DNA from: Cryptomeria japonica
Taxonomy: Eukaryota > Streptophyta > Pinopsida > Cupressales > Cupressaceae
Direction: 5' to 3'
Assembly (NCBI RefSeq): GCF_030272615.1
Contig: NC_081412.1
Span: forward strand, 346,462,169-346,526,168
DNA: 64,000 bases
Part shown: positions 22,656-33,996 of the stretch, piece by piece
How positions within the stretch are numbered: the stretch's first letter is position 1
How the letters are laid out: the number at the start of each line of letters is the position of its first letter
Made by a program: the position numbers and the translations under genes
Notes under the pieces: model-generated
The model's database searches: none
What the model was told of the DNA's origin: nothing
The model's input: only the letters and a program-made list of their open reading frames with translations

Positions 22656-25600
22656 ATGCCTGTTACTCACTCTCAAAGAAACCAACAAAGCGAGACACAC
22701 GCAGAGTCTAGTATGAATCGAAGATTATCAAATCCTTTTGAAGTTCCACACTTAGAAGAAACTGAAATTTCTGAAGTGCTTCTTCAGGAATGTCAGGAAA
22801 ACCCCTCATTCCAAAAACTTGTCGAAAGGCTCATGGAAGATGACAAAGAAAAGTATCTACTCATGCTCACAAGTAAAGGCGTTAAACTTCCCGAAGATTT
22901 AGACACAAACATCTTTAAAACCGGATCTCAACAATATGCGTATCAAGAACAAAAAAGAGAGGAAGAAACTCACATACCTGAGCAACATATTCCAGAACAA
23001 CGTATACCAGAAATGCGTATACCTGAGCTAGAAACTCCAGAGCAAAATATACCATTTAACACACCTTTTCAGCTGAGAACTAATACAAGGGAAGAACTCT
23101 TCCCTCGACAAGATAATATACCTTTGGCTGCTCTTACTCAACAAATGCAAATGTTACAACGACAAATACAAGATATGCAACAAGGGACAACAGTGTGGTA
23201 CTCTTTAAACGAAATCTGTCCCTATCCATTTGACAGAAGATTAAACATGGTGCCTTTTCCTCCAAACTCAGATGTTCCCAAATTTGATAAACATGATGGG
23301 AAAAGTGATCCCCGAGATCATGTTCGAGAATTTTGCACAATGAGTCTTGAACTTGCTCATGATGACACCTATCTGATGAGGTTATTCCCAAGAAGCTTGG
23401 GAGGGCAAACAATGGAATGGTTATCCAAAATTACACCACCTGTCAGATCATTTGATGAATTGGTTAACAAATTCATAACCCAATATTCCTATAACATCCA
23501 ACACGCCATAACCATGCTAGATGTTTGCAACACCAAACAAAAGAACAATGAAACATTCATGATGTTCCTTCAACGCTGGCGACGTATAGTATCCAGATAT
23601 CCTCGAGATATTCCTGAAAAGGAAAAAATGGAAATCTTCATTGACAATTTGAATGGTGAAATGAGTTACTGGCTAAAACTTCAATGCATACCATCTTTCG
23701 CTAAATTGATTGAAAATGGCATTCAAGTAGAGGAAGCATGTGTCAAAAAGGGAACACTCAAATTCTACAAGGAAGGAACAAACTCATCAAACTACAATAA
23801 CCAGAACAACACCAACCTTGACAAATCTCGATTTTGGACTCGAAACAAAAACGAAGGCAACAATGAATCATATGATCCCAAATCTAAGCAACCAGTGCTT
23901 GCATTATCCAGAAATTCTCAGGCTACGAAAAATCCTAAAAATCCTAATCCAAATGCTAACACATATGCACCAAACACTGATCAAGGACAACTCAACACAA
24001 ACAACACCAATGATACTCAAAGCAAAAACATAAATCCAGGACCTAACAACAATTCACGCAACAACACAAACAATTTCCAAAAACATATCTTCACACCACT
24101 GGGGCAATCACTAGAATCAGCATTCAGAGAACTTTTGGCACACAAGATTCTTTCTTTGCCTCCAATTAGCAACTATGAACCCCAAATCAAACCACCTTGG
24201 TGGAATGATTCACACTATTGTGATTACCATCGTAACAGGGGTCATCAAACGAACGATTGCATGAGATTGAAACACATGGTGCAGGATATGATTGATCGAG
24301 GTAACTTAACAGTGGATGGTCTCAAAACAAACAGTGATCACGGAGCCTTTAAAAATCCTCTCCCAAATTACACCAAGGATGGAGCTTCAACCTCAGATGA
24401 TACACGCGGAGCTCGTATCAACCATATCTACAACAACACCATAAATCACATATCAGCTGAAGATCATCAAATAAATGTCATCACCATCCGAGATCGGCGT
24501 GATCATGAATCTATCAATGTAACAACCCGAACTCAAAAATATGTCTTGAAAGGACATACTGCACCTACAACTACTACACCAAAAATCCAGTATGACTTGG
24601 TTAGCCAACTACGCAAAACTCCAGCACAGATATCTATACTAGAATTGCTGAAACTATCACCAAAGCACAAAGACATATTGGAACAAGCGCTATTGGAAAC
24701 CAATGTACCTCAAAATCTGGATACAGACAGATTTCAAGCCATGGTCGCCCATATGACTGGACCTCATAACCTCACCTTCTCAACGCATGACGATGCTTCC
24801 TTAAGTCATCCGCATAATACTCCTCTCCATATCGAAGTCATTGTTTGCAAACACCAAGTAAAAAGAGTCTTAATAGATGGAGGAGCCAGACTTAATATAT
24901 GTACTTTAAAGCTTATCCGTGCATTAGGCTTTTCAGAAGAGTCTATTGATCCTTATAAAAAGATTACCATAAAGGAATATGATGATGAGGAAAGATCCTC
25001 TAAAGGAACTGTGATGTTACCCATTCAAGTAGGACCAGTGCAAAAGGATACTATGTGTCAGGTCTTAGACATAGATCTTACCTACAATATTTTGTTAGGG
25101 CAACCCTGGACACATGAAATGCAAGCAGTACCTTCTACATATCACCAGTGTGTCAAATTTCCTTATGACGGACAAGAAGTCTCCATATCTGCTGATCACA
25201 ATCCATTTCAACATTGCAACGCAATGGGGGTAGCCCAAGACAGTTTGGTTCCTCATAATAGAGAAAAGCAGCGATCTTCAACATCAGATCGACAAACAAC
25301 AAAGCCCAACTCCTTATCTGAAGACTTCAAACAAAAAATGCAAATCAAAGACCAAGGCATAGGAGAATACTCTTTGGAGCCCTTATGTTTGGCCAAATTG
25401 CCAACATCACCTAGATCTCATGGTTTGCCTACTACATCAACACATCTGGTCACTCAGCCCATCACCAAATTTGATGGTACCTTCATCCAATTGGGCACTC
25501 TAGCACATGAATCAAAAGACGAGGATATTCTTAGCTGGTTATACAAAGATGAGGAAGAAGATAATAGAGTAGCTGCTCTGGACATTGTTCTACCTACACA

Positions 25601-26327
25601 CCTGTATGGAAAAGGATACTTAATCATGCAGCAAATGGGATATGACGGTAAAGGACCTATTGGGAAATGCAGAGAAGGAGTCACCAAACCCATAGATCTT
25701 CCTTCACAACCCAATGGAAACAAAGCAGGATTGGGTTGTGAGCTCACTTTCCTACTAAAAAGGCCACCCTTCCTAACTACAAAACCTCAATGGAAAGTAA
25801 AGAAGAAGTACAAAGAAGAATCCTGGCAGGAAGCACTCTTTGAATCAGTAGAAACAATCCGCAAGGCACGGGAACGTCAAGATCAGAAGTTACATCAGGA
25901 AAAGCTTCTAAAACACAAAAGGGCCATATCTGCAGCAGTAGCTCATATTCAAACACCAATATCTCAAGAACCAATAAAATCATCTCCGGATACCTCTATT
26001 TCTCCCCGAGGAAGCACAGTCTATGAACAAATACAGAAAATTGAAGCCGGATCTGACACAGAATCAACAAAAACTATCAAAATGGTATCCATCATCAAAG
26101 ATTTGTTTTCACCATACAACATACCAGTTTACAGCACTAATAGAATCTGGGATGATGCCTCAGAGACTGATTCTAATGAATATGAATGGGGTACCTGCTC
26201 CAATGCTACTACAGATATCCCTGATAATACTAATTCCATATCCCTTTCTCAAGAAGAACATAACACAGAAGATAGACCTCTTGAATTTGGACCACAGAAT
26301 ATCTATGACGCCAAGGAAAGTGAATAG
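22656..26327 (+). CDS. Tat gag-protease polyprotein (premature stop at end)
   Basis: About 1223 residues from the ATG at 22656; the frame is also open for 11 codons upstream. Residues about 96-120 hold a run of IPEQ/IPEM/IPEL pentapeptides. The gag core starts near 205 (DVPKFDKHDGKSDPRDHVREF). A low-complexity Asn/Thr-rich linker spans about 380-480. A zinc knuckle of CX2HX4HX4C form (CDYHRNRGHQTNDC) is near 521. The aspartic protease motif LIDGGARLN near 737 is the Tat version, with Gly where Ser/Thr is usual. A G-patch-like segment (MGYDGKGPIGKCREGVTKPI) is near 990-1030. The TAG at 26325 interrupts a frame that continues into RT, so this is probably the front of a single polyprotein. Confidence 0.9.
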   Translation: MPVTHSQRNQQSETHAESSMNRRLSNPFEVPHLEETEISEVLLQECQENPSFQKLVERLMEDDKEKYLLMLTSKGVKLPEDLDTNIFKTGSQQYAYQEQKREEETHIPEQHIPEQRIPEMRIPELETPEQNIPFNTPFQLRTNTREELFPRQDNIPLAALTQQMQMLQRQIQDMQQGTTVWYSLNEICPYPFDRRLNMVPFPPNSDVPKFDKHDGKSDPRDHVREFCTMSLELAHDDTYLMRLFPRSLGGQTMEWLSKITPPVRSFDELVNKFITQYSYNIQHAITMLDVCNTKQKNNETFMMFLQRWRRIVSRYPRDIPEKEKMEIFIDNLNGEMSYWLKLQCIPSFAKLIENGIQVEEACVKKGTLKFYKEGTNSSNYNNQNNTNLDKSRFWTRNKNEGNNESYDPKSKQPVLALSRNSQATKNPKNPNPNANTYAPNTDQGQLNTNNTNDTQSKNINPGPNNNSRNNTNNFQKHIFTPLGQSLESAFRELLAHKILSLPPISNYEPQIKPPWWNDSHYCDYHRNRGHQTNDCMRLKHMVQDMIDRGNLTVDGLKTNSDHGAFKNPLPNYTKDGASTSDDTRGARINHIYNNTINHISAEDHQINVITIRDRRDHESINVTTRTQKYVLKGHTAPTTTTPKIQYDLVSQLRKTPAQISILELLKLSPKHKDILEQALLETNVPQNLDTDRFQAMVAHMTGPHNLTFSTHDDASLSHPHNTPLHIEVIVCKHQVKRVLIDGGARLNICTLKLIRALGFSEESIDPYKKITIKEYDDEERSSKGTVMLPIQVGPVQKDTMCQVLDIDLTYNILLGQPWTHEMQAVPSTYHQCVKFPYDGQEVSISADHNPFQHCNAMGVAQDSLVPHNREKQRSSTSDRQTTKPNSLSEDFKQKMQIKDQGIGEYSLEPLCLAKLPTSPRSHGLPTTSTHLVTQPITKFDGTFIQLGTLAHESKDEDILSWLYKDEEEDNRVAALDIVLPTHLYGKGYLIMQQMGYDGKGPIGKCREGVTKPIDLPSQPNGNKAGLGCELTFLLKRPPFLTTKPQWKVKKKYKEESWQEALFESVETIRKARERQDQKLHQEKLLKHKRAISAAVAHIQTPISQEPIKSSPDTSISPRGSTVYEQIQKIEAGSDTESTKTIKMVSIIKDLFSPYNIPVYSTNRIWDDASETDSNEYEWGTCSNATTDIPDNTNSISLSQEEHNTEDRPLEFGPQNIYDAKESE

Positions 26328-29300
26328 AAACATTATGAACAAGTCTATGTGGAAGATAATACCATCGAAGACCTTGACGAAATCCTGGACTTCTTTAAAA
26401 ACAAGAACAATCATAATGAAAACTCTGTCCTAACACTTACAGTAGCAGAACTTGATCCACCTAATGATTCCTTACCACTTGTCTTTCCTGACCTCATCGA
26501 TTGGGATGAACCTGAAATCCATGATATACCAATTTTCCCAAATGATGAATCTATTATCCATTACCTGTGTACCGTAAATCCAGAAATAGGCTCTACCAGT
26601 GAACAAAGTAACGATGTCTGCCAATCAGGGAGTGCCAAGTCTCTCAGTCGCAAAAATAAACCAAATAAAGGATCTGATGCTGAAAACCAAACAATGGTAG
26701 CTCTAGATCACAAAAAAGTAAAAATAAAGGATGCATCTGAGGGTGAAAACCTTTTTAAGGCACCTAACGATGGGAGACTTGACACTCTTCCTGAGCACTT
26801 TCATGAGCGATCACCCATATTGATTGAGCCCACTCAATCAATCAACATTGGTACCACAGAGACAATAAAAAACATACACCTTGCAGAATCTCTGACAGAG
26901 GAAGAAAGATCAGCATTCATCATTTTCTTTAGAGAACAGCAAATTAACTTTGCTTGGTCATATGCCGATATGCCTGGAGTGGATCCACACTTAATCATGC
27001 ATCACTTGTCCATCTCTTCAGGAGTTAAACCAGTCAAGCAAAAGCTATGAAAGATGAATCCACAGGTGGCACTCATGGTCAAAACTGAACTAAAGAAATT
27101 ATTAGACGTCGGATTCATCCGACCAATTGACTATGTAGAATGGATTTCCAACATCGTTCCAGTATCAAAACCAAATGATAGTATCAGAATATGCACTGAC
27201 TTCAGAGACGTCAACAAAGCTTGTCCAAAAGATGACTTTCCTCTACCCAATATCGACATAATTGTAGATCTCACAGCAGGCCATGCAATGCTCTCACTAA
27301 TGGATAGTTTCTCAAGATATAATCAAATCAAAATAGCTCCCAAAGATTAAGATAAAACTGCGTTCACCTGTCCTTGGGGAACGTACTATTGGAATGTTAT
27401 GCCTTTTAGCTTAAAGAATGCAGGGGCCACTTATCAAAGAGCAATGACAACAATATTCCATGACATGATGCACACATTTATGGAAGACTATGTGGATGAT
27501 TTACTAGCTAAATTCTTCACCAGAGCAGAACATCTCAGCATCCTAACAAAGATCTTTGATCGATTGGAGAAATTCCAAGTCAGGCTCAACCCTAAGAAGT
27601 GTGTCTTCGGGGTTACATCAGGCAAGTTACTAGGCTATATAGTCTCAGCTAAAGGTATCGAAGTAGATCCAGCAAAGGTACAAGCCATTATGGACATGCC
27701 ACCACCAAAGAATATAAGTCAACTTAGATCTCTACAAGGATGACTTCAATCAATCAGGCGATTCATCGCTCAACTAGCAGATAAAAGTCTACCATTTAAC
27801 CATTTACTACACAAAAATGTACCATTCAGACGGGAGACCAAGTGTGCAGAATCTTTTTATCAAATCAAACAGTACCTGATGAATCCACCAGTTTTAGTAC
27901 CACCAGTCGCAGGAAAGCCACTGATCCTATATATCTCAACAACAGATATGTTGCTGGGGGCACTATTGGCACAAGAAGATCAACAAGGAAAGGAACGGGC
28001 CATATATTATATCAGTAGGACATTGAATGGCTATGAACTCAACTATACATTCATTGAAAAGGCTTGCCTAATAGTGGTCTTCGCATCTCAGAAGTTCCGA
28101 CATTATATGTTAGCACACACCATTAAGCTACTCGTGAAAATTGATCCTCTCAAATATTTACTCAGCAAGGCAACTCTTACAGGCCGATTGGCTAAATGGG
28201 TCATGATTCTCAGTGAATTCGACATCCAATACACAGAAAGATGAGCCATCAAAGGACAAGCGATTGCAGATCAGCTGGCTGAAGCACCACTACCAGGAAA
28301 ACAAACCATGAAGATTGAATTTCCAGACAGGGACGTTCTTTCTTTTTCTACCAAACAATGGACCCTATACTTTGACGGATCCTACACACAACATGGTTCA
28401 GGTGCTGGCATTCTATTCATCACTCCTGAAGGACACACTATACCAAGATCATATAGGCTTATGTTCCCATGCACAAATAATGTGGTTGAATATGAGGCAT
28501 TGGTTATAGGCATCAAGATGGCTATTGAATGGAAAATCACAGAGTTAAAAGTCTACGGAGACTCACAACTGGTCGTCCATCAAATCAACAACGACTATTA
28601 GACAAAAGATGACAAGCTACTACCCTACAAGTGAATGGTGGATGACTTCAAATAGTATTTTGTGCACATCACCTTCGAGAAAATACCAAGGTTAAATAAC
28701 AAAGCAGCCGATGCAATGGCTACTATCGCTTCATTACTACAAATTCCAGAGCAACAGAGTCGTTACGAGTTCCTGGTAGAGCAACTGTTCTCCCTCGCCT
28801 ATGACCACTCTGAATCCCATGTTATCTATGCCTTGACTGGTTCAAATTCTCCGCTATATGGACCAATATACGACTACCTCAAGCACAATATCTTACCAAT
28901 TGACCAATCCCGTAACCAAAAACGTAACTTTATCCGGCAAGCTACCCGTTACACCCTTACTGCTGCTACTTTGTATCGTCGAGGTCTAGATGGTACTCTT
29001 CTTCGTTGCCTTGATCGTAATGATTCCGATTTTTCTTTACACGAGCTTCACGAAGGTATTTGTGGAACACATTCAAGTGGTACTACTCTTGCTAAAAAGC
29101 TTCTAAGAATGGGATACTACTGGCCTACAATGGAGAAAGATTCATACCACTTTGCCAAGAAATGTCCTAAATGTCAGATCCATGGTAATCTGATACATGC
29201 ACCAGCACAAGAACTACAACCATTTACAACATCCTGGCCCTTTTGTCAGTGGGGACTAGACTTAGTTGGCAAAATTCATCCTTCGTCTTCAAATGGACAC

Positions 29301-30110
29301 AAGTTTATTATAACTTCAACAGAATACTTTACCAAATGGATCGAAGCAGTTCCCATGACCACAATGACTGGGAAACAAATTGCCTCCTTTATCCTCAATT
29401 ATCTAATCTGCAAATATGGTATTCCAAGTTCAATCATCACAGATAATGGACGGCCTTTCAAAAACCAAGATGTACAAGAACTATGTGAAAAATTCAAAAT
29501 CCAACATCGGTTTTCTACACCCTACTACCCACAGGGAAATGGTCAAGCAGAAGCATCTAACAAGACAATACTGAAAATCCTAAAGAAAACACTGAATGAT
29601 GCAGGCAAAGATTGGCACGTACAACTCAATCCATCACTTTGGGCATACAGAACTAGCATCCGCACACCTACAGGAGCAACACCATACTCATTGGTGTATG
29701 GATCAGAAGCCATTTTACCCCTGGAAGTAGAAATCCCATCTCTCAGAGTCTCTTTGAAAGGTTTAATCCTAGATGAAGAGTATCGAGTTAACTGACTGCA
29801 AAAACTCGAACTATTAGATGAAAGACATCAGCATGCTTACACTCATCTCAAAGCATATCAACAACGCATGTGCAGGAGCTACAATCACAAGGTCATCCCC
29901 TGCAACTTCAAAGTTGGTGACCTAGACCTCAAAGAAAATCCAAGAAATCAACAAGATCGAGAAAAGAAAGGGAAGTTTGAACCTAATTGGTTGGGTCCCT
30001 ATGTCATCATATCAGTCTATGGATCAGGTGCCTATCAGCTCACAACTTCAGAAGGAGATGTGCTCGACGAACCAACTAACAGCATCCATTTGAAGAAGTA
30101 CTACACTTAA
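26328..30110 (+). pseudogene. Tat pol: RT, RNase H, archaeal-type RNase H, integrase
   Basis: It continues the gag-pro frame with no indel. Internal stops are at 27048 (TGA), 27348 (TAA), 27741 (TGA), 28242 (TGA), 28599 (TAG), 28632 (TGA), 28653 (TAG) and 29793 (TGA). RT spans about 27054-27760, with MDSFSRYNQIKIAP and the catalytic YVDD (near 27490). The first RNase H is about 27880-28240. The second, archaeal-type RNase H is about 28350-28600 (FDGS, VVEYEA, YGDSQ acidic residues present). Integrase spans about 29030-29790, with the HHCC finger (CPKCQ) and D, D, E in GLDLVG, ITDNGRP and GQAEAS. The C-terminal part ends at a natural TAA (30108). Catalytic residues survive; only nonsense codons block expression. 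Confidence 0.92.
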
Positions 30111-32143
30111 GTAGCCTAGTGCACGAAAAAAGCCAAAACAAGCAAAAAAAAAAAATCCAGAAAAAGCAAAAACACAAAGTACAATAAAAACAAATGGTGA
30201 AAACCTGGTAAACAGGCGCTCTTGTGAAAGAATGGCTCCTCTGTCTATCTCCATACCATTTTATCCGTACAAACACTATCGGCCATCGCCCGACACTTAG
30301 CACATATCCATTCAGGACATACTTAGCATAGTCACTATCCTGGGTTATCCATATATATACTCTTACCACATTCCACCATGGCTTGAAAATCACTGTACAT
30401 ATTCACATCAAGAGGCACACTCAAAACTAGGGGCATTAGAATCGTCAAAATTTGCGAGCATTCAAGACATCAAAACTATTAGCAACACTCAGAAGAATGA
30501 CATCCAACAACCAAAACTACGCTTCATCACAAAACAAAACAAAAACAATCTTCACAAACATACCAAGGATGGATGATTTTCTGAAGTACTGAATGTTGCA
30601 TTATAGCATAAAAATCTTGACTAGTTTTGCATTTTTTTTCAATTATTGGATTCTCTTCCTTTTCTCACTAAATGCTTCAAAGCTAGAGATCATGGGGAAC
30701 TTCCAATATTTTCTTAAGTCTTCTGTCTAGGAGGTGATCACTTGTACTGTGTGAATACTTACCTCAGGACGTGATACATCGAATATCACTGAAGGCCTGA
30801 TTCCACTTCATGCATACAAATGTTTTAATCTTGTCTATTTACGCAATACGCACTCAGGTCGTCCTGGTTCAATTATACCTTGACGCTTGTGCTATCTTGC
30901 AAAATCAAAAATCATGTAAATTTTTCTCAGGTCATTATGGTTCAATTATGCCATTGTGCTTGTATAAATTTTCAACATATCCAAAAATCAATAAATTCTC
31001 AATGATGATATATACACAGAAAGAAAACAACATGTGGTTATACAGGGATGACAAATGCAGAATGAGGATGCTCAAAAACAAATAGTTACATATCATTTTA
31101 CAATTAGTTGCATATCATTTTACAATTAGTTGCATATCATATCATACATCTCATTTTCAAAATATCATTCATCATTCATCATTGCATCCCTCGCATGCAT
31201 ATCTATCACATCATCATAGAATCTTTCTTCACTTTCATATCTCTATCATTCTTCTAAACTATCTTCTATCATTCTTCCAACCTATCTTCTATCATTCTTC
31301 TAAACTATCTTCATCATTCTTCCAAATTATCTTCTATCATTATTCTAAACTATCTTCATCATTCTTCCAAACTATCTTCTATCATGTCTTATACAGGATG
31401 TATCTTTCATGAAACCAAATGTTTTGATCAGCTCTTATACAGGATATATCGTTCCTGAAACCAGATGTTTTGATTAGCTCTTATACAGGATATATCGTTC
31501 CTGAAACCAGATGTTTTGATCAGCTCTTATACAGGATATATTGTTCCTGAAACCAGGCATTTTGATCGGTCTTATACAGGATATATCGTTCCTGAAACCA
31601 GACACTCGATCATCCATGTCTTATACAGGCAGTATCATTCTTGAAACCAGATGCTCAATCATCCATGTCTTATACAGGCGATATATCATTCCTGAAACCA
31701 GACACTTGATCATCCATGTCTTATACAGGAGGTGTCATACCTGAAACCAGACTTGCTCTCATTCCAATCAATCTAATCAATCTTATCAAACCCATGCATG
31801 CCATCACTATCCACTCTTCTATCTTTCAAACAACATTCTTCTTCTTTCGAGAGATCATTCATGCCTTGTGTGCACGAACGATCTCCCGAGGGGGCATTAT
31901 CATATCAAATATCGACATCAATTTCATATCAATTTCATATCGACATCAGTCTCATATCAACTTTTCATATCAAAACAATTCTTCATATCTAGGGCATCAT
32001 CAATATCGTTCATCAAATCTGGGGCATCATATTGACTTTTCATATCAAATCAATTTTTCATATCCACAACATCATATCGATCAAATTTTGACAGCATATC
32101 TGACAAATTTTCTTTGAAATAACATGTGCACACACGTCACTTC
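30111..32143 (+). other. Tat 3' UTR, repeat-rich, non-coding
   Basis: No gene. It contains several independent short repeats: TTTTACAATTAGTTGCATATCA units near 31085-31140, ATCATTCTTCYAAACTATCTTCT units at about 31245-31385 (24-27 bp), the 46-51-bp array at 31387-31762, and CATATCRA-rich sequence at 31905-32100. Hypervariable 3' UTRs with tandem repeats are known in Tat elements. Confidence 0.75.
31387..31762 (+). repeat. 46-51-bp tandem array in the Tat 3' UTR
   Basis: Eight units start with TCTTATACAGG at 31387, 31433, 31479, 31525, 31570, 31619, 31668 and 31719. Each continues with a TATCRTTCCTGAAACCAGA phrase. The first four are 46 bp apart and the later ones 49-51 bp. Confidence 0.9.
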
Positions 32144-32157
32144 AAAGAGGGGCAAAA
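32144..32157 (+). other. Polypurine tract of the Tat element
   Basis: AAAGAGGGGCAAAA directly precedes the 3' LTR. One C interrupts the purine run. Confidence 0.75.
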
Positions 32158-33588
32158 TGTAGACGAATAAAAATGACCATATTCCTAAATGAATATTTTA
32201 TGTTCATTTCTCTATTTAATTAAATCCAATTTAATTAAATTACCCACATTCCTCTATTTAATTAAGTAAATTACTCAATTTATTTAAATTAAATTCACTG
32301 TACCATTTAATGAATAAATCATTTTATTCAATTAAATCCCCCCTATCCACTTTTAATTAAATTCAAATTTAATTAAATAGCTATCCTAAATTGAATAAAT
32401 CTAATTTATTTAATTTCCCCAAATAACAACCAAATTGAATTAAATTAACTTTATTTCAATTAAATCCTATTATCCCTCCATCCACTTGCTTCCTAAACCC
32501 CTTCCTAATTCCTTCTAGACTCTTCTAATCGCTTCTAATTAGCCTAACCCATCTTCTAAACTTTGTCACATCCCTAAGCAAAGGGAGGTCACTTCTCAAA
32601 ACCTTAAAGTCTTTGATAACCATTAAAGGCTTCAAGTCTTCAACCACTTAATATCCCCAGAGTCTCCCAAACCATTAATGGTTAATTCAACCCTCTTACA
32701 TGGTTAGAGACTTTTTGCCTAACTTAACCTTCATCCAACCCAAGGGTCGCATCAAGCCTTTAATGCTTTGACCATGATTATCTCTTAATCATTTGCACAA
32801 GAATTTATCCTTGAATTAACTCTTAATCCAATGGGTAATCTTAACTTAGGCTTGACCCTTACCCTCTAGATAACCATAAGGTCTTCTCAGGCATTTAATG
32901 CCTCCAACCCCTTCTCTCAACCCAGCCCTATGTTGACATTTGTCACCATTTTATTGGTGCAAATTGCAAACATGGATTCCCAACTTTCAAACTCAACCCT
33001 TGATTAACTATTTCAATCCTAGCCATCCATTGCCCTATTTTTGCTATAAATAGAGCTTTCATTCCTCCATTTTAAGGAGATCAATCCAAGTTTGTAGTAT
33101 CACACTTATGCTCAAATACATTCAAGCTTTCATATATCATTTTTATGCTCATCATTTTAGCCTCTCTTTAATTAGGAATTAGTCTAAATATGCATGTTTA
33201 GAATACTTTCTTTATCATTTAGCTCAATCATGGACTAATATATCATGTTAGGATAGTATTTATACTAACCTTGTCATCTTATAATCTAGTTTATTGCATT
33301 TTAAGATCATGCATAGCTTAGGATGCATTTCATTCTAAAATCTATCAAAAGCATCCCTCGTTCTTGCATTTGCCATCCCTAAACCATTTTGCTCAGTGAT
33401 TTGAGAGCAAAAACATTGGTTTGAGGGACCGTGTAAGATAGAGAACCATGGGACCAACCTTGGGAAGCTGAGTGATACTTCATTACTCCATAGCTTGCAC
33501 CAAGAAGTCCTGTGGGTGTGTGAGCAAGGCTCCATAGAGCTCCATTTTTCACATATTGAGTTCTATCGACTCGCTTTTCCCGCATACA
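32158..33588 (+). repeat. 3' LTR of the Tat element
   Basis: 1431 bp, TGTAGACG...CATACA, followed by the ATAGT duplication. It has an intact TATA box (TATAAATAG, 33045-33053). Differences from the 5' LTR are small, so this is the youngest full-length insertion visible apart from possibly the Tekay-like element. Confidence 0.93.
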
Positions 33589-33593
33589 ATAGT

Positions 33594-33991
33594 ACTTTTC
33601 CTTTTTCCCATGAAATACATTATTGTCATATTTATAAAATAGGACCAATGAGGTTGTACCTAATGATATTCATGATTATTATATTACACTTATCAAACCA
33701 AAGCAATTTAAATAATTCAGTACATTGAAATATCCTTCACATATGGTATTTGAACAAATTTTCAAACATAACCTCTTGTCAACTTAATGAACACCTCTAA
33801 TTTTGCACAACACAAGACTAAGTGCTTTTGTGCTTGTAATCACTTGCATGGGCATTCTTTAGCTAAATAATATGTGTTCAAACATAAAATTCGAGATCTT
33901 GTAAACAAAAAGGGATAAGCATTGAGTGTACTCATGAGAACGTGTCATTGCTTCACTTCATGAGGTTAATGTTATAAAAGAAAATTTTGAA
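33594..33991. other. Intervening sequence, nothing identifiable
   Basis: About 400 bp of AT-rich DNA between the Tat element and the next solo LTR. No coding frame or repeat seen. Confidence 0.5.
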
Positions 33992-33996
33992 GGTTC

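Larger units (their letters stand above)
17929..33588 (+). mobile_element. Ty3/gypsy retrotransposon, Tat lineage, 15.66 kb
   Basis: Two LTRs (17929-19393 and 32158-33588) are flanked by identical ATAGT duplications (17924-17928 and 33589-33593). Order: LTR, primer site, 2.9-kb leader with two 21-bp-phased arrays, extra ORF, gag-protease with a G-patch-like segment, RT, RNase H, second archaeal-type RNase H, integrase, 2-kb repeat-rich 3' UTR, polypurine tract, LTR. The second RNase H between the first RNase H and integrase defines the plant Tat group (Ogre, Retand and relatives). The gag-pro-pol is one frame from 22656 to 30110 with nine stops and no frameshift. Confidence 0.93.

Noticed and set aside
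30048-30393. Minus-strand frames after the Tat pol, one Phe/Cys-rich
   Set aside because: They lie opposite poly-A and pol-end sequence and show no domain.
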